A stretch of 36,817 nt of DNA. It comes from Alphaproteobacteria bacterium (lineage in GTDB: Bacteria; Pseudomonadota; Alphaproteobacteria; SP197). The notes beneath the pieces are model-generated. The model was not told the origin of the DNA and did not search any database. It saw nothing but the letters and a program-made list of their open reading frames with translations. Within the stretch, counting starts at the first letter, position 1. Each line of letters starts with the position of its first letter. A program made the translations under genes and the position numbers. The DNA is taken from the NCBI GenBank assembly GCA_016869675.1, contig VGDP01000031.1, forward strand, positions 1 to 36,817, read 5' to 3'. Positions 25,215-36,239 of the stretch are shown here, in pieces.

Positions 25215-25258
25215 ACCCGTACGTAAGGGGAAACCCGTAGTCGACGCGCGCTACGGGT
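25215..25258. promoter_or_regulatory. Triplicate ACCCGTA motif in divergent control region
   Basis: ACCCGTA occurs at 25215-25221 and 25233-25239, 18 bases apart, and in inverted form as TACGGGT at 25252-25258. The last two form a perfect 8-base inverted repeat ACCCGTAG / CTACGGGT with a 10-base spacer. The site lies between the histidine kinase and the divergent DUF1989 operon. It looks like a regulator-binding array, but no promoter hexamers are convincing. Confidence 0.45.
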
Positions 25259-25384
25259 ATGTGGCCGCGGAGCGTTCGCGACCCGCCCACGTCGACGGTC
25301 GACGGATCGTTCCGATCCGCGCACGGCGCGATTCCATGTGATGCCTCGCCGCACTAGGATGGCGCGGCACCAAGGGAGGTCTTC

Positions 25385-25993
25385 GTGCTGCGATCAACGC
25401 GCGTGAAACGTCATGTCCCGGCCCGAACGGGATTCGGCTTCGCGGTCAACGTCGGCGACCTGATCCGCATCACCGATCTGGAAGGCCAGCAGCCTGTGGA
25501 CTTCTGGGCGTTCAACCGGGCCAACGTCACCGAGTACCTGTCGTGCGAGCACACCAAGCCATCGATCAGCCGACTTTACCCGCGCATCGGCGACGCCGCC
25601 TACACGAACCACCGCCGCCCGATCGTCCGCCTGGTCGAGGACAACTCGCCGGGTCAGCACGACATGCAGTTCGCCGCGTGCGACCGCTGGCGCTACATCG
25701 AGCTGGGCGCCGCCCTGCCCCACGCGAGCTGCACCGACAACCTGCACCTGGCGCTCGACGACCTCGCGATCCGCATTGGCTTCACGCCGCAGCCGTGGAA
25801 CCTGTTCACGAACTTCTTCGTCGAGCCCGACGGCACCTTCACGATCAAGGCGCCCGACACCAAAGCGGGCGACAACCTGACCCTGCGCGCCGAAATGGAC
25901 GCCTACATCGTCGTCTCGGCGTGCCCGCAGGACATGAACGCCACGTGCGGCGGCCGGCCCAGCGACATCCAGGTCGAGGTCGGCACGGCGTGA
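25385..25993 (+). CDS. DUF1989 (urea carboxylase-associated) family protein
   Basis: A 202-residue DUF1989 protein. The family hallmark SPGQHDMQFAACD (residues 88-100, with His92, Asp93 and Cys99) and a later HASCTDNLHLAL (113-124, with His113 and Cys116) are present, plus an early SCEHTK (Cys54, His56). These His and Cys residues probably bind metal. Relatives are encoded with urea carboxylase and are thought to take part in guanidine or carboxyguanidine and similar nitrogen metabolism, usually as a pair of paralogues; only one copy is here. The GTG at 25385 has a strong AAGGGAGGT five bases upstream. It overlaps the next gene by four bases (GTGA). Confidence 0.85.
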   Translation: MLRSTRVKRHVPARTGFGFAVNVGDLIRITDLEGQQPVDFWAFNRANVTEYLSCEHTKPSISRLYPRIGDAAYTNHRRPIVRLVEDNSPGQHDMQFAACDRWRYIELGAALPHASCTDNLHLALDDLAIRIGFTPQPWNLFTNFFVEPDGTFTIKAPDTKAGDNLTLRAEMDAYIVVSACPQDMNATCGGRPSDIQVEVGTA

Positions 25994-26973
25994 GCACGCT
26001 GCACGAGCGCCTCGTCGTCGTCGATGCCCTGCAGTCCTCGGACTGGAACCGCGCGCGGTTCCAGGAGCTGCGCGCTGGGGGCCTGAGCGCCGTGCACGTG
26101 ACCGTCGCGTTCTGGGAGGACGCGCGGGCGACCCTGTCGGCCATCGGGCGTTGGCACCGCTGGTTCCGCGCCCACGCGGACCTCATCGTGCCGTGCCTGG
26201 ACGGTGCCGACATCGCCGCGGCCGCGCGCGCGGGCCGCACCGCGATCATCCTGGGCGCGCAGAACGCCTCGCCGTTCGAGGACGATCTCGCGCTCGTCGA
26301 GGTGTTCCACCGGCTCGGCCTGCGCGTTGCCCAGCTCACGTACAACAATCAATCCCTGGTCGGCGCCGGCTGCTACGAGGCGGCCGACGGTGGGTTGACC
26401 CGGTTCGGCCGCGAAGTGATCGCCGAGATGAACCGGCTGGGCATGGTCGTCGACCTCAGCCATGTGGGCGAACGCACCTCGCTCGACGCCATCGCGGCCT
26501 CGGTGCGCCCGGTCGCCATCACCCACGCCAACCCGGCCTGGTTCCACGCGGTCGCGCGCAACAAGAGCGACGCGGTGCTGAAGGCCCTGGTCGTGCGCGG
26601 CGGCATGCTGGGCTTCAGCCTCTACCCCCTGCACGTCGGCGGCTCGGACGTCACGCTCGAGGCCGTCATCGCCATGATCGCGCGCACGGCGGACCAGATC
26701 GGCATCGACCACCTGGGATTCGGCACCGACATGTGCCTGGGCCGGTCGGACGCCTATCTTGGCTGGATGCGCAGTGGCCGCTGGACGTTCGACGAAACGC
26801 CCGCTTGCTGGCCGGTGTATCCGTCGTGGTACGCCTCGCCGGCCGACTTCCCGAACCTGACCGAGGGGTTGCTGCGCGCCGGTTTCGCCGAGGCTGACGT
26901 GGCCGCGCTGATGGGCGGCAACTGGCTGCGCTTCTTCACCGAGGGGTTCCGGCCCCAGGGCGCGGGGACATGA
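25990..26973 (+). CDS. Renal dipeptidase-like (peptidase M19 family) protein with altered metal site
   Basis: A 327-residue TIM-barrel protein of the M19 amidohydrolase family, starting at GTG 25990 inside the stop of the DUF1989 gene. The C-terminal metal ligands remain: His158 in VVDLSHVG, His179 in ITHANP and Asp247 in GFGTDM. The N-terminal HxD motif (normally D-G-H-x-D) reads DALQS, so His is Leu14 and Asp is Ser16, and the bridging Glu (IEG) reads GAQN with Gln91. Three of six canonical ligands are thus lost. The barrel is otherwise intact, so the protein may bind a single metal, use a different chemistry, or act as a binding or regulatory protein. It is coupled to DUF1989 and followed by an exporter-like gene. 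Confidence 0.82.
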   Translation: MSTLHERLVVVDALQSSDWNRARFQELRAGGLSAVHVTVAFWEDARATLSAIGRWHRWFRAHADLIVPCLDGADIAAAARAGRTAIILGAQNASPFEDDLALVEVFHRLGLRVAQLTYNNQSLVGAGCYEAADGGLTRFGREVIAEMNRLGMVVDLSHVGERTSLDAIAASVRPVAITHANPAWFHAVARNKSDAVLKALVVRGGMLGFSLYPLHVGGSDVTLEAVIAMIARTADQIGIDHLGFGTDMCLGRSDAYLGWMRSGRWTFDETPACWPVYPSWYASPADFPNLTEGLLRAGFAEADVAALMGGNWLRFFTEGFRPQGAGT

Positions 26974-26977
26974 ACCG

Positions 26978-27892
26978 TTGAGCGACGCGACGCCCGGCGG
27001 CCGCTCGGCGACGCCCTACCTGATGTTGACCCTGGCGTGCCTGTTCTGGGCCAGCGTGTTCGTGCTGGGGCGCGCCACGCGCGACACCATCCCGCCCATG
27101 TCCCTGACCGTGCTGCGCCATGTCGTGGCGGCCGGCGTGCTGCTCGCCCTGGCGTGGCGGCCGTTGCGGACGGAATGGTGCCTGCTTCTGGCGTCGTGGC
27201 GCTGGGTGCTGGTGCTGGGGCTGATGGCCATCGGGCTGTTTCCGGCGCTGCTGCTGCTGGCGCTGGCGCGCACGACGGCGCTGAACGGCAGCCTGATCAA
27301 CTCGGTCCAGCCGGTGATGACCGTGGCGCTGGCGTACCTGGCAATCCGCGAGCCGGTCAGCCCACGCCAGGCGGCCGGGATCCTCCTGTCGCTCGCCGGC
27401 GTGGTGGTGATCGCCACGCGCGGCGCGCCAGGCGCGGCCGGTGCCATCGACCTGAACACCGGCGACCTGCTGGTCATGCTGTGCCTGTTCCTGTGGTCGC
27501 TGTACTCGATCGGGCTGCGCCACGTGCCCGCGAGCCTGAGCCCGAGCGTACTCGCGCTCGCCATCGTGCTCGTGGGCCTGCCGTGCTCGGTACCGTTCAT
27601 GGTGATGGAGATGGCCAGCGGCCGCGCCGTCACGTTCGACGCGGCGACGTTCGGCGCCATCGTCTATTTCGGCGTCTTCCCCTCGGCCCTGGCCCTGCTG
27701 TTTTGGAACCGGGGCGTCGCCGCCCTGGGGCCGAACCGGTCGGCCATCTTCGTCCACCTGATCCCGGTGTTCGGCGCGATCATGGCGATCGCGTTCCTGG
27801 GCGAGGCGCCGCGGCCCTACCACGCGGTCGGCATCGCCGTGGTCATCGCCGGGGTCTGGCTGACCACCAGCAGCCGGCGCGCCGGCCCCTGA
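26978..27892 (+). CDS. EamA/DMT superfamily transporter
   Basis: A 304-residue inner-membrane protein with ten predicted helices in two homologous EamA halves (about residues 10-140 and 155-295). The first half begins LMLTLACLFWASVFVLGRA and the second half LLVMLCLFLWSLYSIGLRH. Members of the family export amino acids, nucleosides or other metabolites (RhaT/YdcZ/RarD types). The TTG at 26978 is used because the ATG at 26970 gives only a three-codon frame; a GGGG is about ten bases upstream. It is four bases after the M19-like gene and is the last gene of that operon. Confidence 0.9.
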   Translation: MSDATPGGRSATPYLMLTLACLFWASVFVLGRATRDTIPPMSLTVLRHVVAAGVLLALAWRPLRTEWCLLLASWRWVLVLGLMAIGLFPALLLLALARTTALNGSLINSVQPVMTVALAYLAIREPVSPRQAAGILLSLAGVVVIATRGAPGAAGAIDLNTGDLLVMLCLFLWSLYSIGLRHVPASLSPSVLALAIVLVGLPCSVPFMVMEMASGRAVTFDAATFGAIVYFGVFPSALALLFWNRGVAALGPNRSAIFVHLIPVFGAIMAIAFLGEAPRPYHAVGIAVVIAGVWLTTSSRRAGP

Positions 27893-27973
27893 CGGCCGGA
27901 AGGGCCAGAGAAGGTTCGCGGGTCGGGCGCCCGCCATGGTAACGTCCGCGCCTTCGCAACGTCGGAGCCCCGC

Positions 27974-29269
27974 GTGATCCCGCGCTACTCCCGCCCCGCG
28001 ATGGCGGCAATCTGGACCAACGACAACCGGTTCCGGATCATGCTGCGGATCGAGGCCCTGGCCGCCGAGGCCATGGAGGCCCAGGGCACCATCCCGGCCG
28101 GCACCACCGCGGCGATCCGCGCGCGCGGCGGCTTCGACGCCGAGCGCATCGACGCCATCGAGCGCGAGATCAAGCACGACACGCTGGCCTTCCTGACCAG
28201 CGTCGCCGAGCATGTCGGCCCCGAAGCGCGCTTCCTGCACCAGGGCATGACTTCGTCGGACGTGCTCGACACCGCCTTCGCGGTGCAGCTCGTTGAAGCC
28301 GCCGACCTGCTCATCCAGGGTGTCGAACGTGTCATGGCCGCGCTGGAGACGCGCGCGCGTGAACACGCGCGCACCCTGTGCGTCGGGCGCAGCCACGGCG
28401 TGCACGCCGAGCCGACCACCTTCGGGCTCAAGCTGGCCGGGCACTACGCCGAGTTCCGCCGCGACCGCGACCGCCTGCGCACGGCGCGGGCCGAGGTGGC
28501 GACCTGCGCGATCTCGGGCGCGGTCGGCACCTACGCCACCGTCGACCCGGCGGTCGAGAAGCACGTCGCGGCGGCGCTGGGGCTGGCGGTCGAGACGGTC
28601 TCGACCCAGGTCATCCCGCGCGACCGCCACGCCGCCTACTTCGCCGCGCTTGCCGTGACCGCCGCCGGCATCGAGCGCCTGGCGACCGAGATCCGCCACC
28701 TGCAGCGCACCGAGGTGCGCGAGGCCGAGGAGCCGTTCACGCCGGGCCAGAAGGGCTCCTCGGCTATGCCGCACAAGCGCAACCCGGTGCTGTCGGAGAA
28801 CCTGACCGGGCTGGCGCGCCTGGTGCGCGGCACCGTGGTGCCGGCGCTGGAAAACGTCGCCCTGTGGCATGAGCGGGATATTTCCCATTCGTCCGTCGAG
28901 CGGGTGATCGCCCCCGACGCCACCACGGCCCTCGATTTCGCGCTCGACCGCGCCGCGAAACTCATCGAGGGGCTGGTCGTCCACCCCGAGACCATGCGCG
29001 CGAACCTGGACCGCCTGGGTGGGCTGGTATTTTCCCAACGGGTGCTGCTGGCCCTGACCCAGGCGGGCATCAGCCGCGAGGACGCCTACGCCGCGGTGCA
29101 GCGCCACGCCATGGCGACGTGGCGCGAGGGCGGTAGCTTTCGTGATCGCATCGCCGGCGACGCCGCCCTGATGTCACGGCTGGGTCCGGGCGCGCTGGAC
29201 GCGCTGTTCGATCTGGTGCCTTTCACGCGCCACGTGGATACGGTGTTCCGCCGCGTCTTCGGCGCCTAA
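27974..29269 (+). CDS. purB: Adenylosuccinate lyase
   Basis: A 431-residue fumarase/aspartase superfamily lyase acting twice in purine synthesis (SAICAR to AICAR, adenylosuccinate to AMP). It shows the TSSD segment (residues 93-96), the catalytic-acid region RSHGVHAEPTTFG with His141, and the superfamily signature GSSAMPHKRNP (261-271) with the catalytic Ser loop. It is the short, 430-residue form usual in alphaproteobacteria. The start is GTG at 27974 after GGAG. In many alphaproteobacteria it is followed directly by DUF1476 and purC; here a broken adhesin-like gene intervenes. Confidence 0.96.
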   Translation: MIPRYSRPAMAAIWTNDNRFRIMLRIEALAAEAMEAQGTIPAGTTAAIRARGGFDAERIDAIEREIKHDTLAFLTSVAEHVGPEARFLHQGMTSSDVLDTAFAVQLVEAADLLIQGVERVMAALETRAREHARTLCVGRSHGVHAEPTTFGLKLAGHYAEFRRDRDRLRTARAEVATCAISGAVGTYATVDPAVEKHVAAALGLAVETVSTQVIPRDRHAAYFAALAVTAAGIERLATEIRHLQRTEVREAEEPFTPGQKGSSAMPHKRNPVLSENLTGLARLVRGTVVPALENVALWHERDISHSSVERVIAPDATTALDFALDRAAKLIEGLVVHPETMRANLDRLGGLVFSQRVLLALTQAGISREDAYAAVQRHAMATWREGGSFRDRIAGDAALMSRLGPGALDALFDLVPFTRHVDTVFRRVFGA

Positions 29270-29376
29270 TTCCTTGAAATTCCTGCGCTCGCGGCATCTC
29301 GACGCATTACCGGGCAGGCGTTCTTCGTTTACGATCCGTTAAGTCGGGACTGGGGGGTCACGAGGAGGCACGCGTC

Positions 29377-30485
29377 ATGAGTTTGACTGCCACGGATCGT
29401 TCGTCGCTTGACCCCTAAATCGAGAGCCAGGCATCACGTCCCCTGGGGCTCGGCGGCGCGTCCGCGTCAGTCCTGCCCCTGCCGGTCGATGCCTCGCTGA
29501 CCGGGGCCGCGTTCGCGCGCGAGGGCCATGACCCGGTCATCGAGGGCGCGGGCGACGCCACCATCGTGGTGCGCGACTTTTTCGCATCCGCCGAACCGGC
29601 GGGCCTGACGACCCTGGACGGGCTCAGGCTCGACGGCGACGTGGTCGCCCGGGTGGCGGGGCCGCTGGCCCCTGGCCAGTTCGCCCAGACCGCGGCATCC
29701 GCCGACGTGGCCATCGGCCGCGTGACGGACTTGGACGGCACGGCGGTCGCCACGCGCGTGGACGGCACGCGCGTCACGCTCGCGCTCGATGCGCCGATCC
29801 AGCAGGGCGACGTGCTGGAGTTGGGCGACGGTTCGGCGCTCGGCGTCGTGTTCGTCGACAACACCTCGTTCTTGCTGGGCGCCAACGCGCGCATGGTGGT
29901 GGACGAGCTGGTCTACGACCCGTCGAGCGGCGACACCGAAGGCGATGAAGACCGGGAGAGCGAGGACTACACCGCCGGTTCCGACGACGGCGCGACCAAC
30001 GTCACCAACGCCGGCGGCGAGGACGATCCGTTCGGCGTGGATATCGCGTTCCTCTCGGGCTGCTGGGGCCGAACCCGCTGCTGGATGCGCTCAACAAGCT
30101 CTATGTGCCGCAACTCTCGGACGACAGCGGCCGGCTCGACGGCGGCGGCGGCGCCAAATAGGCGGCGCAGACGTTCAACAACGGCACGTTCGGCGACTTC
30201 ATCTTCGATTTTGAGCCGGGCGTGGACAAGTTCGTGTTCGATGGCGGCGCGTTCGGCCTGGCGGAAGGCGCGCTGGATCCGTCGCGCTTCTTCTTCATCG
30301 CCGATTCCTACGACGGCACGAATTCCGGCACGGCGGCGAATGCACCGGTGTTCATCTTCCTTGAGAACGACGGCAACCTCTGTTTCGACGCCGACACCGC
30401 CACCGCCGGCTACAGCGTCATCGCCAACGTGCTGGCCGGCAATGTCGACGTCGGCGACATCCAGATCCGCGAACCTGAGCTGATC
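29377..30485 (+). pseudogene. Broken FecR-domain/RTX-like surface protein gene
   Basis: An ATG at 29377, preceded by GAGGAGG at 29361-29367, opens MSLTATDRSSLDP and meets TAA at 29416. The same frame continues without stops as an FecR-like region (GTRVTLALDAPIQQGDVLELG, then FVDNTSFLLGANARMVVDE) as found near the N-terminus of large repeat adhesins. Near 30060 the match moves to another frame (LLGPNPLLDALNKLYV), which has a TAG at 30159-30161 and then an RTX-type C-terminal domain (GDFIFDFEPGVDKFVFDG to GDIQI). That frame has no stop until 31145, well past the domain. The central repeats expected between FecR and the C-terminal domain are missing. One nonsense, one frameshift, a second stop and a lost terminator make it a pseudogene; the frame from 29566 to 30483 is its longest open piece. 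Confidence 0.7.
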
Positions 30486-30491
30486 GGCGTC

Positions 30492-30514
30492 GGCAGGATC
30501 GGAGCGATCCTGCC
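30492..30514 (+). terminator. Stem-loop after broken adhesin-like gene
   Basis: GGCAGGATCG (30492-30501) and CGATCCTGCC (30505-30514) form a perfect 10-base stem with a GAG loop. It comes directly after the end of the RTX-like domain. No T-run follows. A second, GC-only hairpin (GCGCGCC, TTC, GGCGCGC at 30561-30577) lies downstream. The rest of 30486-30743 shows no gene. Confidence 0.5.
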
Positions 30515-30743
30515 CATCATCCCCAGGCCGTCTTGGTTGACGAAGGACCGGTGCTTCGCGGCGCGCCTTCGGCGCGCGCCTCAGCACCAGCGGGGTGTGC
30601 GTGAGCCCATGAACGACCCCGTCCGCCCTGAGGCGGCCGCGCAGCGGCCCACGAAGGGCCGGCGGGCCCGGATGTGTCGACACGGCACCTGGGGTCGATG
30701 CACAGCGTCGTCGGCCGCGACCCGCGGCGTCAAAGGTCGCGCG

Positions 30744-31064
30744 CTAATCGCTCATGATCTGGCGCTTGGCCTCGTCCATCAACTCGGCCATGCGCTTGCG
30801 CACCTTGTGCTCGTCGACCGCGACGTTCCTGGCGCCCAGGTCGGCCAGAACCTTGCGCACCACGTCGGCGTCGCCGGCTTCCTGGAAGTCCGCCTGAACC
30901 AAACTGATGGCGTAGTCGTTGGCCGCCTGGCCGCTGAGCCCCATCAGCTCGGCCGCCCACAGGCCCAGCAGCTTGTTGCGCCGGTTGGTCGCCTTGAACT
31001 GCAGGTCCTGGTCATGCTTGAACTTGGCCTCGGCATCCTTCTCGCGCTTGTCGAACACGCTCAT
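30744..31064 (-). CDS. ATPase inhibitor subunit zeta (DUF1476)
   Basis: A 106-residue protein of the DUF1476 family, the alphaproteobacterial zeta inhibitor of F1Fo ATP synthase first described in Paracoccus. It begins MSVFDKREKDAEAKFKHDQDL, the family hallmark and the inhibitory N-terminal helix; the rest is a helical bundle ending MAELMDEAKRQIMSD. The ATG at 31064 is chosen by family length; the frame is open to 31139. It is a near-universal neighbour of purC and purS in alphaproteobacteria, although unrelated to purine synthesis. It is on the opposite strand to its neighbours. Confidence 0.92.
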   Translation of the reverse strand: MSVFDKREKDAEAKFKHDQDLQFKATNRRNKLLGLWAAELMGLSGQAANDYAISLVQADFQEAGDADVVRKVLADLGARNVAVDEHKVRKRMAELMDEAKRQIMSD

Positions 31065-31174
31065 GACCGCTGGTGTCCCCCATCCGTTGCCCGGCGCGCC
31101 GGGCGCCAAGGCCCCGGCGCACTGCCCGTGATGCCTCACATATAGGCCGCGCGAAGGGCGTGCGCCACCCCGCC

Positions 31175-31924
31175 ATGTGCACCGTCGTCATCCTGCGCCG
31201 ACCCGGCCACGCCTGGCCCCTGATCGTCGCCGCCAACCGCGACGAGATGGCATCCAGGCCCAGCCTGCCGCCAGCCGCCCACTGGCCCGGGCATCCGGGC
31301 GTCTGGGCTGGGCGCGACGCGCTGGCCGGCGGCACGTGGCTCGGGCTCAACCGCGCGGGTGTGCTGGCCGCGGTGATGAACCGGGTCGGCAGCCTGGGGC
31401 CGGCGCCGGGCAAGGCAAGCCGCGGCGCGCTGCCGCTCGCCGCCCTTGCCCACGGCGACGCGGCATCCGGCGCGGCCGCCATCTCGGCGCTCGACGGCGC
31501 GGCCTATCGGCCATTCAACCTGCTGGTCGCCGACTGCGGCCAGGCGTTCTGGCTGCGGCTCGCCGAGGGCTCGGACGCGGTCGAACGGCAGCCCGTGCCC
31601 GAGGGCGTCGCGATGCTGACGGCCCACGATCTGAACGACACCGCCAGCGCCCGGATTCGCCGCCACCTGCCCCGCTTCCGCGCCGCCGCGCCCCCCGCCC
31701 CACCTAACGACTGGGACGCCTGGGTCGGCCTGATCGCCAGCACCGACCACGACCCGGCCGATGGCCCACAGGGCGCCATGACGATCCCGCTAACCGGTGG
31801 ATTCGGCACGGTTTCCTCGTCGCTGATCGCGCTCGGGGCCGATGGCGCCCGGCACTGGCGCTATGCGGACGGTCCACCGACTGGCGTACCGTATCGGGAC
31901 ATCAGCGTGGCCTTGCGCCATTGA
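31175..31924 (+). CDS. NRDE family (TANGO2-like) protein
   Basis: A 249-residue protein starting MCTVVILRR, with the family motif ANRDE at residues 20-24 (Asn21, Arg22, Asp23, Glu24). The second-position Cys and the fold place it with Ntn-hydrolase-like proteins, but no activity is established for the bacterial members; eukaryotic TANGO2 affects heme and lipid metabolism. The ATG at 31175 is chosen because the MC start is conserved; the frame is open upstream to 31073. It is divergent from DUF1476 and ends before a terminator-like region. Confidence 0.88.
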   Translation: MCTVVILRRPGHAWPLIVAANRDEMASRPSLPPAAHWPGHPGVWAGRDALAGGTWLGLNRAGVLAAVMNRVGSLGPAPGKASRGALPLAALAHGDAASGAAAISALDGAAYRPFNLLVADCGQAFWLRLAEGSDAVERQPVPEGVAMLTAHDLNDTASARIRRHLPRFRAAAPPAPPNDWDAWVGLIASTDHDPADGPQGAMTIPLTGGFGTVSSSLIALGADGARHWRYADGPPTGVPYRDISVALRH

Positions 31925-31927
31925 GTT

Positions 31928-31998
31928 CGCCGACCATATCGACTAAGGTCGGCGCGTGGGCGGCACCCGGTTCCGGGGCCGCCGAACGCGTCTTTTTT
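31928..31998 (+). terminator. Two tandem stem-loops and T-run after NRDE gene
   Basis: CGCCGACC (31928-31935) pairs perfectly with GGTCGGCG (31947-31954). A second stem at 31959-31983 pairs GGCGGC-CCCGG with CCGGG-GCCGCC with one bulged A and is followed, nine bases on, by six T (31993-31998). This is likely the end of the NRDE transcript; the T-run is only 34 bases before purC starts. Confidence 0.55.
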
Positions 31999-32032
31999 GG
32001 TTCCGCGCGTCATCGCGCAGGGGACGACGATC

Positions 32033-32782
32033 ATGGGCCGCCGCAGACAAGTCTACGAGGGCCGGGCGAAGATCCTGTTCGAGGGACCGGAGCCCGGCAC
32101 CCTCGTGCAATACTTCAAGGACGACGCCGCGGCGGCCGATCGCCAGGGCGTCATCACGGGCAAGGGGGTTCTGAACAACCGGATCTCCGAGTTCATCATG
32201 ACCCGGCTCAACGAGGTGGGCATCCCGACACACTTCATGCGTCGGTTGAACATGCGCGAGCAACTGGTCAAGGAAGTTGAGATCATCCCCATCACGTTGA
32301 TGGTACGCAACTGCGCGGCCGGGTCGCTGGCGCGGCGGCTGGGCCTGCCGGTGGGTCAGCCCCTGCCCCGCTCGATCGTCGAGTACTACTACAAGTCCGA
32401 GGAGCTGGGGTTTCCGCTGGTGTGCGAGGAGCACGTCACCGCGTTCGGCTGGGCCGTGCCCCAGGACCTGGACGACATGATGGCGCTGGCGCTGCGGGTG
32501 AACGACTATCTGAGCGGCCTGTTCATCGGGGTCAGCATCCGCTTGGTCGACTTCCGCCTGGAGTTCGGCCGCCTGTGGCAGAACGAGGACATGCGCATCG
32601 TCATCGCCGACGAGATCAGCCCGGACAACTGCAGGCTGTGGGACATCTCGACCGGCGAGCCGATGGACAAGGACCGCTTCGACCGCAACCTCGGCCAGGT
32701 CGAGCAGGGCTACCAGGAGGTCGCCAAGCGGCTCGGCATCCTGCAGCCGGGCGAGATGCGCGAACAGACGGCGTCGGGGTGA
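32033..32782 (+). CDS. purC: Phosphoribosylaminoimidazole-succinocarboxamide synthase (SAICAR synthetase)
   Basis: A 249-residue enzyme that ligates aspartate to CAIR with ATP in purine synthesis. The N-terminus [24 protein letters not shown] holds the family ATP-binding residues (GRAK, FKDD), and the middle [16 protein letters not shown] and [13 protein letters not shown] are SAICAR-synthetase signatures. The ATG at 32033 follows CAGGGGAC and fits the usual length. The stop overlaps the GTG of purS by four bases, so purC, purS, purQ and purL probably form one operon. Confidence 0.97.
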   Translation: MGRRRQVYEGRAKILFEGPEPGTLVQYFKDDAAAADRQGVITGKGVLNNRISEFIMTRLNEVGIPTHFMRRLNMREQLVKEVEIIPITLMVRNCAAGSLARRLGLPVGQPLPRSIVEYYYKSEELGFPLVCEEHVTAFGWAVPQDLDDMMALALRVNDYLSGLFIGVSIRLVDFRLEFGRLWQNEDMRIVIADEISPDNCRLWDISTGEPMDKDRFDRNLGQVEQGYQEVAKRLGILQPGEMREQTASG

Positions 32783-33027
32783 AGGCGCGCGTGCATATCA
32801 CGCTGAAGGACGGCGTGCTCGACCCGCAGGGCAAGGCGATCGGCGATTCGCTGCGGCGCATCGGTTACACGAGCGTCAGCGGCGTGCGCCAGGGCAAGCT
32901 GATCGAGCTCGACATCGACGAGAAGGACCGCAGGCGCGCCGCCGCCGAGGTGGAGCGCATGTGCAAGGATCTGCTGGCCAATCCGGTGATCGAGAGCTAC
33001 GCGATCGAACTGGACGGCGTCGGCTGA
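32779..33027 (+). CDS. purS: Phosphoribosylformylglycinamidine synthase, PurS subunit
   Basis: An 82-residue PurS, the small bridging subunit that assembles PurL and PurQ and helps channel ammonia. The start [19 protein letters not shown] is the family signature, and the protein ends with the usual [10 protein letters not shown]. The GTG at 32779 overlaps the purC stop (GTGA). Presence of PurS agrees with the small-type PurL and separate PurQ downstream. Confidence 0.96.
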   Translation: MKARVHITLKDGVLDPQGKAIGDSLRRIGYTSVSGVRQGKLIELDIDEKDRRRAAAEVERMCKDLLANPVIESYAIELDGVG

Positions 33028-33060
33028 CAACAACCTAACGCAAGGCGGAGCGAGGCGGGC

Positions 33061-33746
33061 GTGAAGGCGGGGGTCGTCGTCTTTCCCGACTCGAACTGCG
33101 ACCGCGACGTCATGGTCGCCCTGCGCGCGGCCTCGGGCGGCGAGCCCGTGGTGCTGTGGCACAAGGAATCCAGCGTCCCGCCGCTCGACCTGATCGTGCT
33201 GCCCGGCGGGTTCTCCTACGGCGACTACCTGCGCCCCGGTGCCATGGCAGCGCATTCGCCGATCATGCGAGCGGTCAAGGAGCGCGCGACCGCCGGTACG
33301 CCCGTGCTGGCCATCTGCAACGGCTTCCAGGTGGCGTGCGAGGCCGGGCTGCTGCCCGGCGCTCTGTTGCGCAACGCCAGCCTCAAGTACGTTTGCCGCG
33401 ACGTGCACCTGCGTGTCGAGCAGAGCCAGACCGTGTTCACCGCGCGCTACGCCCAGGGCCAGGTGGTGCGCATTCCCGTCGGCCATCACGACGGCAACTA
33501 CGTGGCCGACGCGGCGACGCTCGACCGGCTGGAAGGTGAGGGCCGCGTCGCGTTCCGCTACGTCACGCCCGAGGGCGAACCGACCGCCGGGGCCAATCCC
33601 AATGGCTCGGCGCGCAACATCGCCGGCGTGTTCAACGAGACCCGCACGGTGCTGGGCCTGATGCCACACCCGGAACGCTTGGCCGATATCCGGCTCGGCG
33701 GCACCGACGGGCGCGCGATGTTCGAGTCCCTCGTCGAGGCACTGGC

Positions 33747-33750
<4 letters not shown>
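33061..33750 (+). CDS. purQ: Phosphoribosylformylglycinamidine synthase, PurQ glutaminase subunit
   Basis: A 229-residue class I glutamine amidotransferase that supplies ammonia to PurL. The catalytic triad is Cys86 in AICNGFQ, His203 and Glu205 in [20 protein letters not shown] (47-60) is the oxyanion-loop region. It starts with GTG 33 bases after purS, and its stop overlaps the purL GTG by four bases. Confidence 0.97.
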
Positions 33751-35954
<2,204 letters not shown>

Positions 35955-35969
35955 GGCGGGAGTACCGTC

Positions 35970-36209
35970 ATGCCCATGCCGGCCGGCGAGATCGAGCGCT
36001 TGATCCGCGAAGCCTTCCCGGACGCGGTCGTCGCCATCGACGACCTGCGCGGCGATGGCGATCACTATGCGGCGCGCGTGGTCTCCGCCTCGTTCAAGGG
36101 CAAGTCCCGCGTGCAGCAGCACCAGATGGTGTACCGCGCGCTGCAGGGCCGCATGGGCGGCGAACTGCACGCGCTCGCCCTGCAGACCGCCGTCCCCGAC
36201 GACCAGTAG
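35970..36209 (+). CDS. BolA family protein
   Basis: A 79-residue BolA/IbaG-like protein. It contains the class II KH-like fold with SFKGKSRVQQHQMVYRAL, including the conserved His used to hold a [2Fe-2S] cluster together with a monothiol glutaredoxin. That partner is encoded 30 bases downstream, the usual arrangement. The two candidate starts are ATG 35970 and ATG 35976; GGGCGGGA upstream favours the first. Confidence 0.93.
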   Translation: MPMPAGEIERLIREAFPDAVVAIDDLRGDGDHYAARVVSASFKGKSRVQQHQMVYRALQGRMGGELHALALQTAVPDDQ

Positions 36210-36239
36210 TCCTCCCCCCGCATCTTCGAGGTTCATGCC

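Noticed and set aside
26936-29107. A 723-residue minus-strand frame opposite the EamA and purB genes
   Set aside because: Low-complexity composition and complete overlap with two conserved genes.
30561-30577. GCGCGCC-TTC-GGCGCGC hairpin as an intrinsic terminator
   Set aside because: No T-run follows, and short GC-only palindromes are expected by chance at this base composition.
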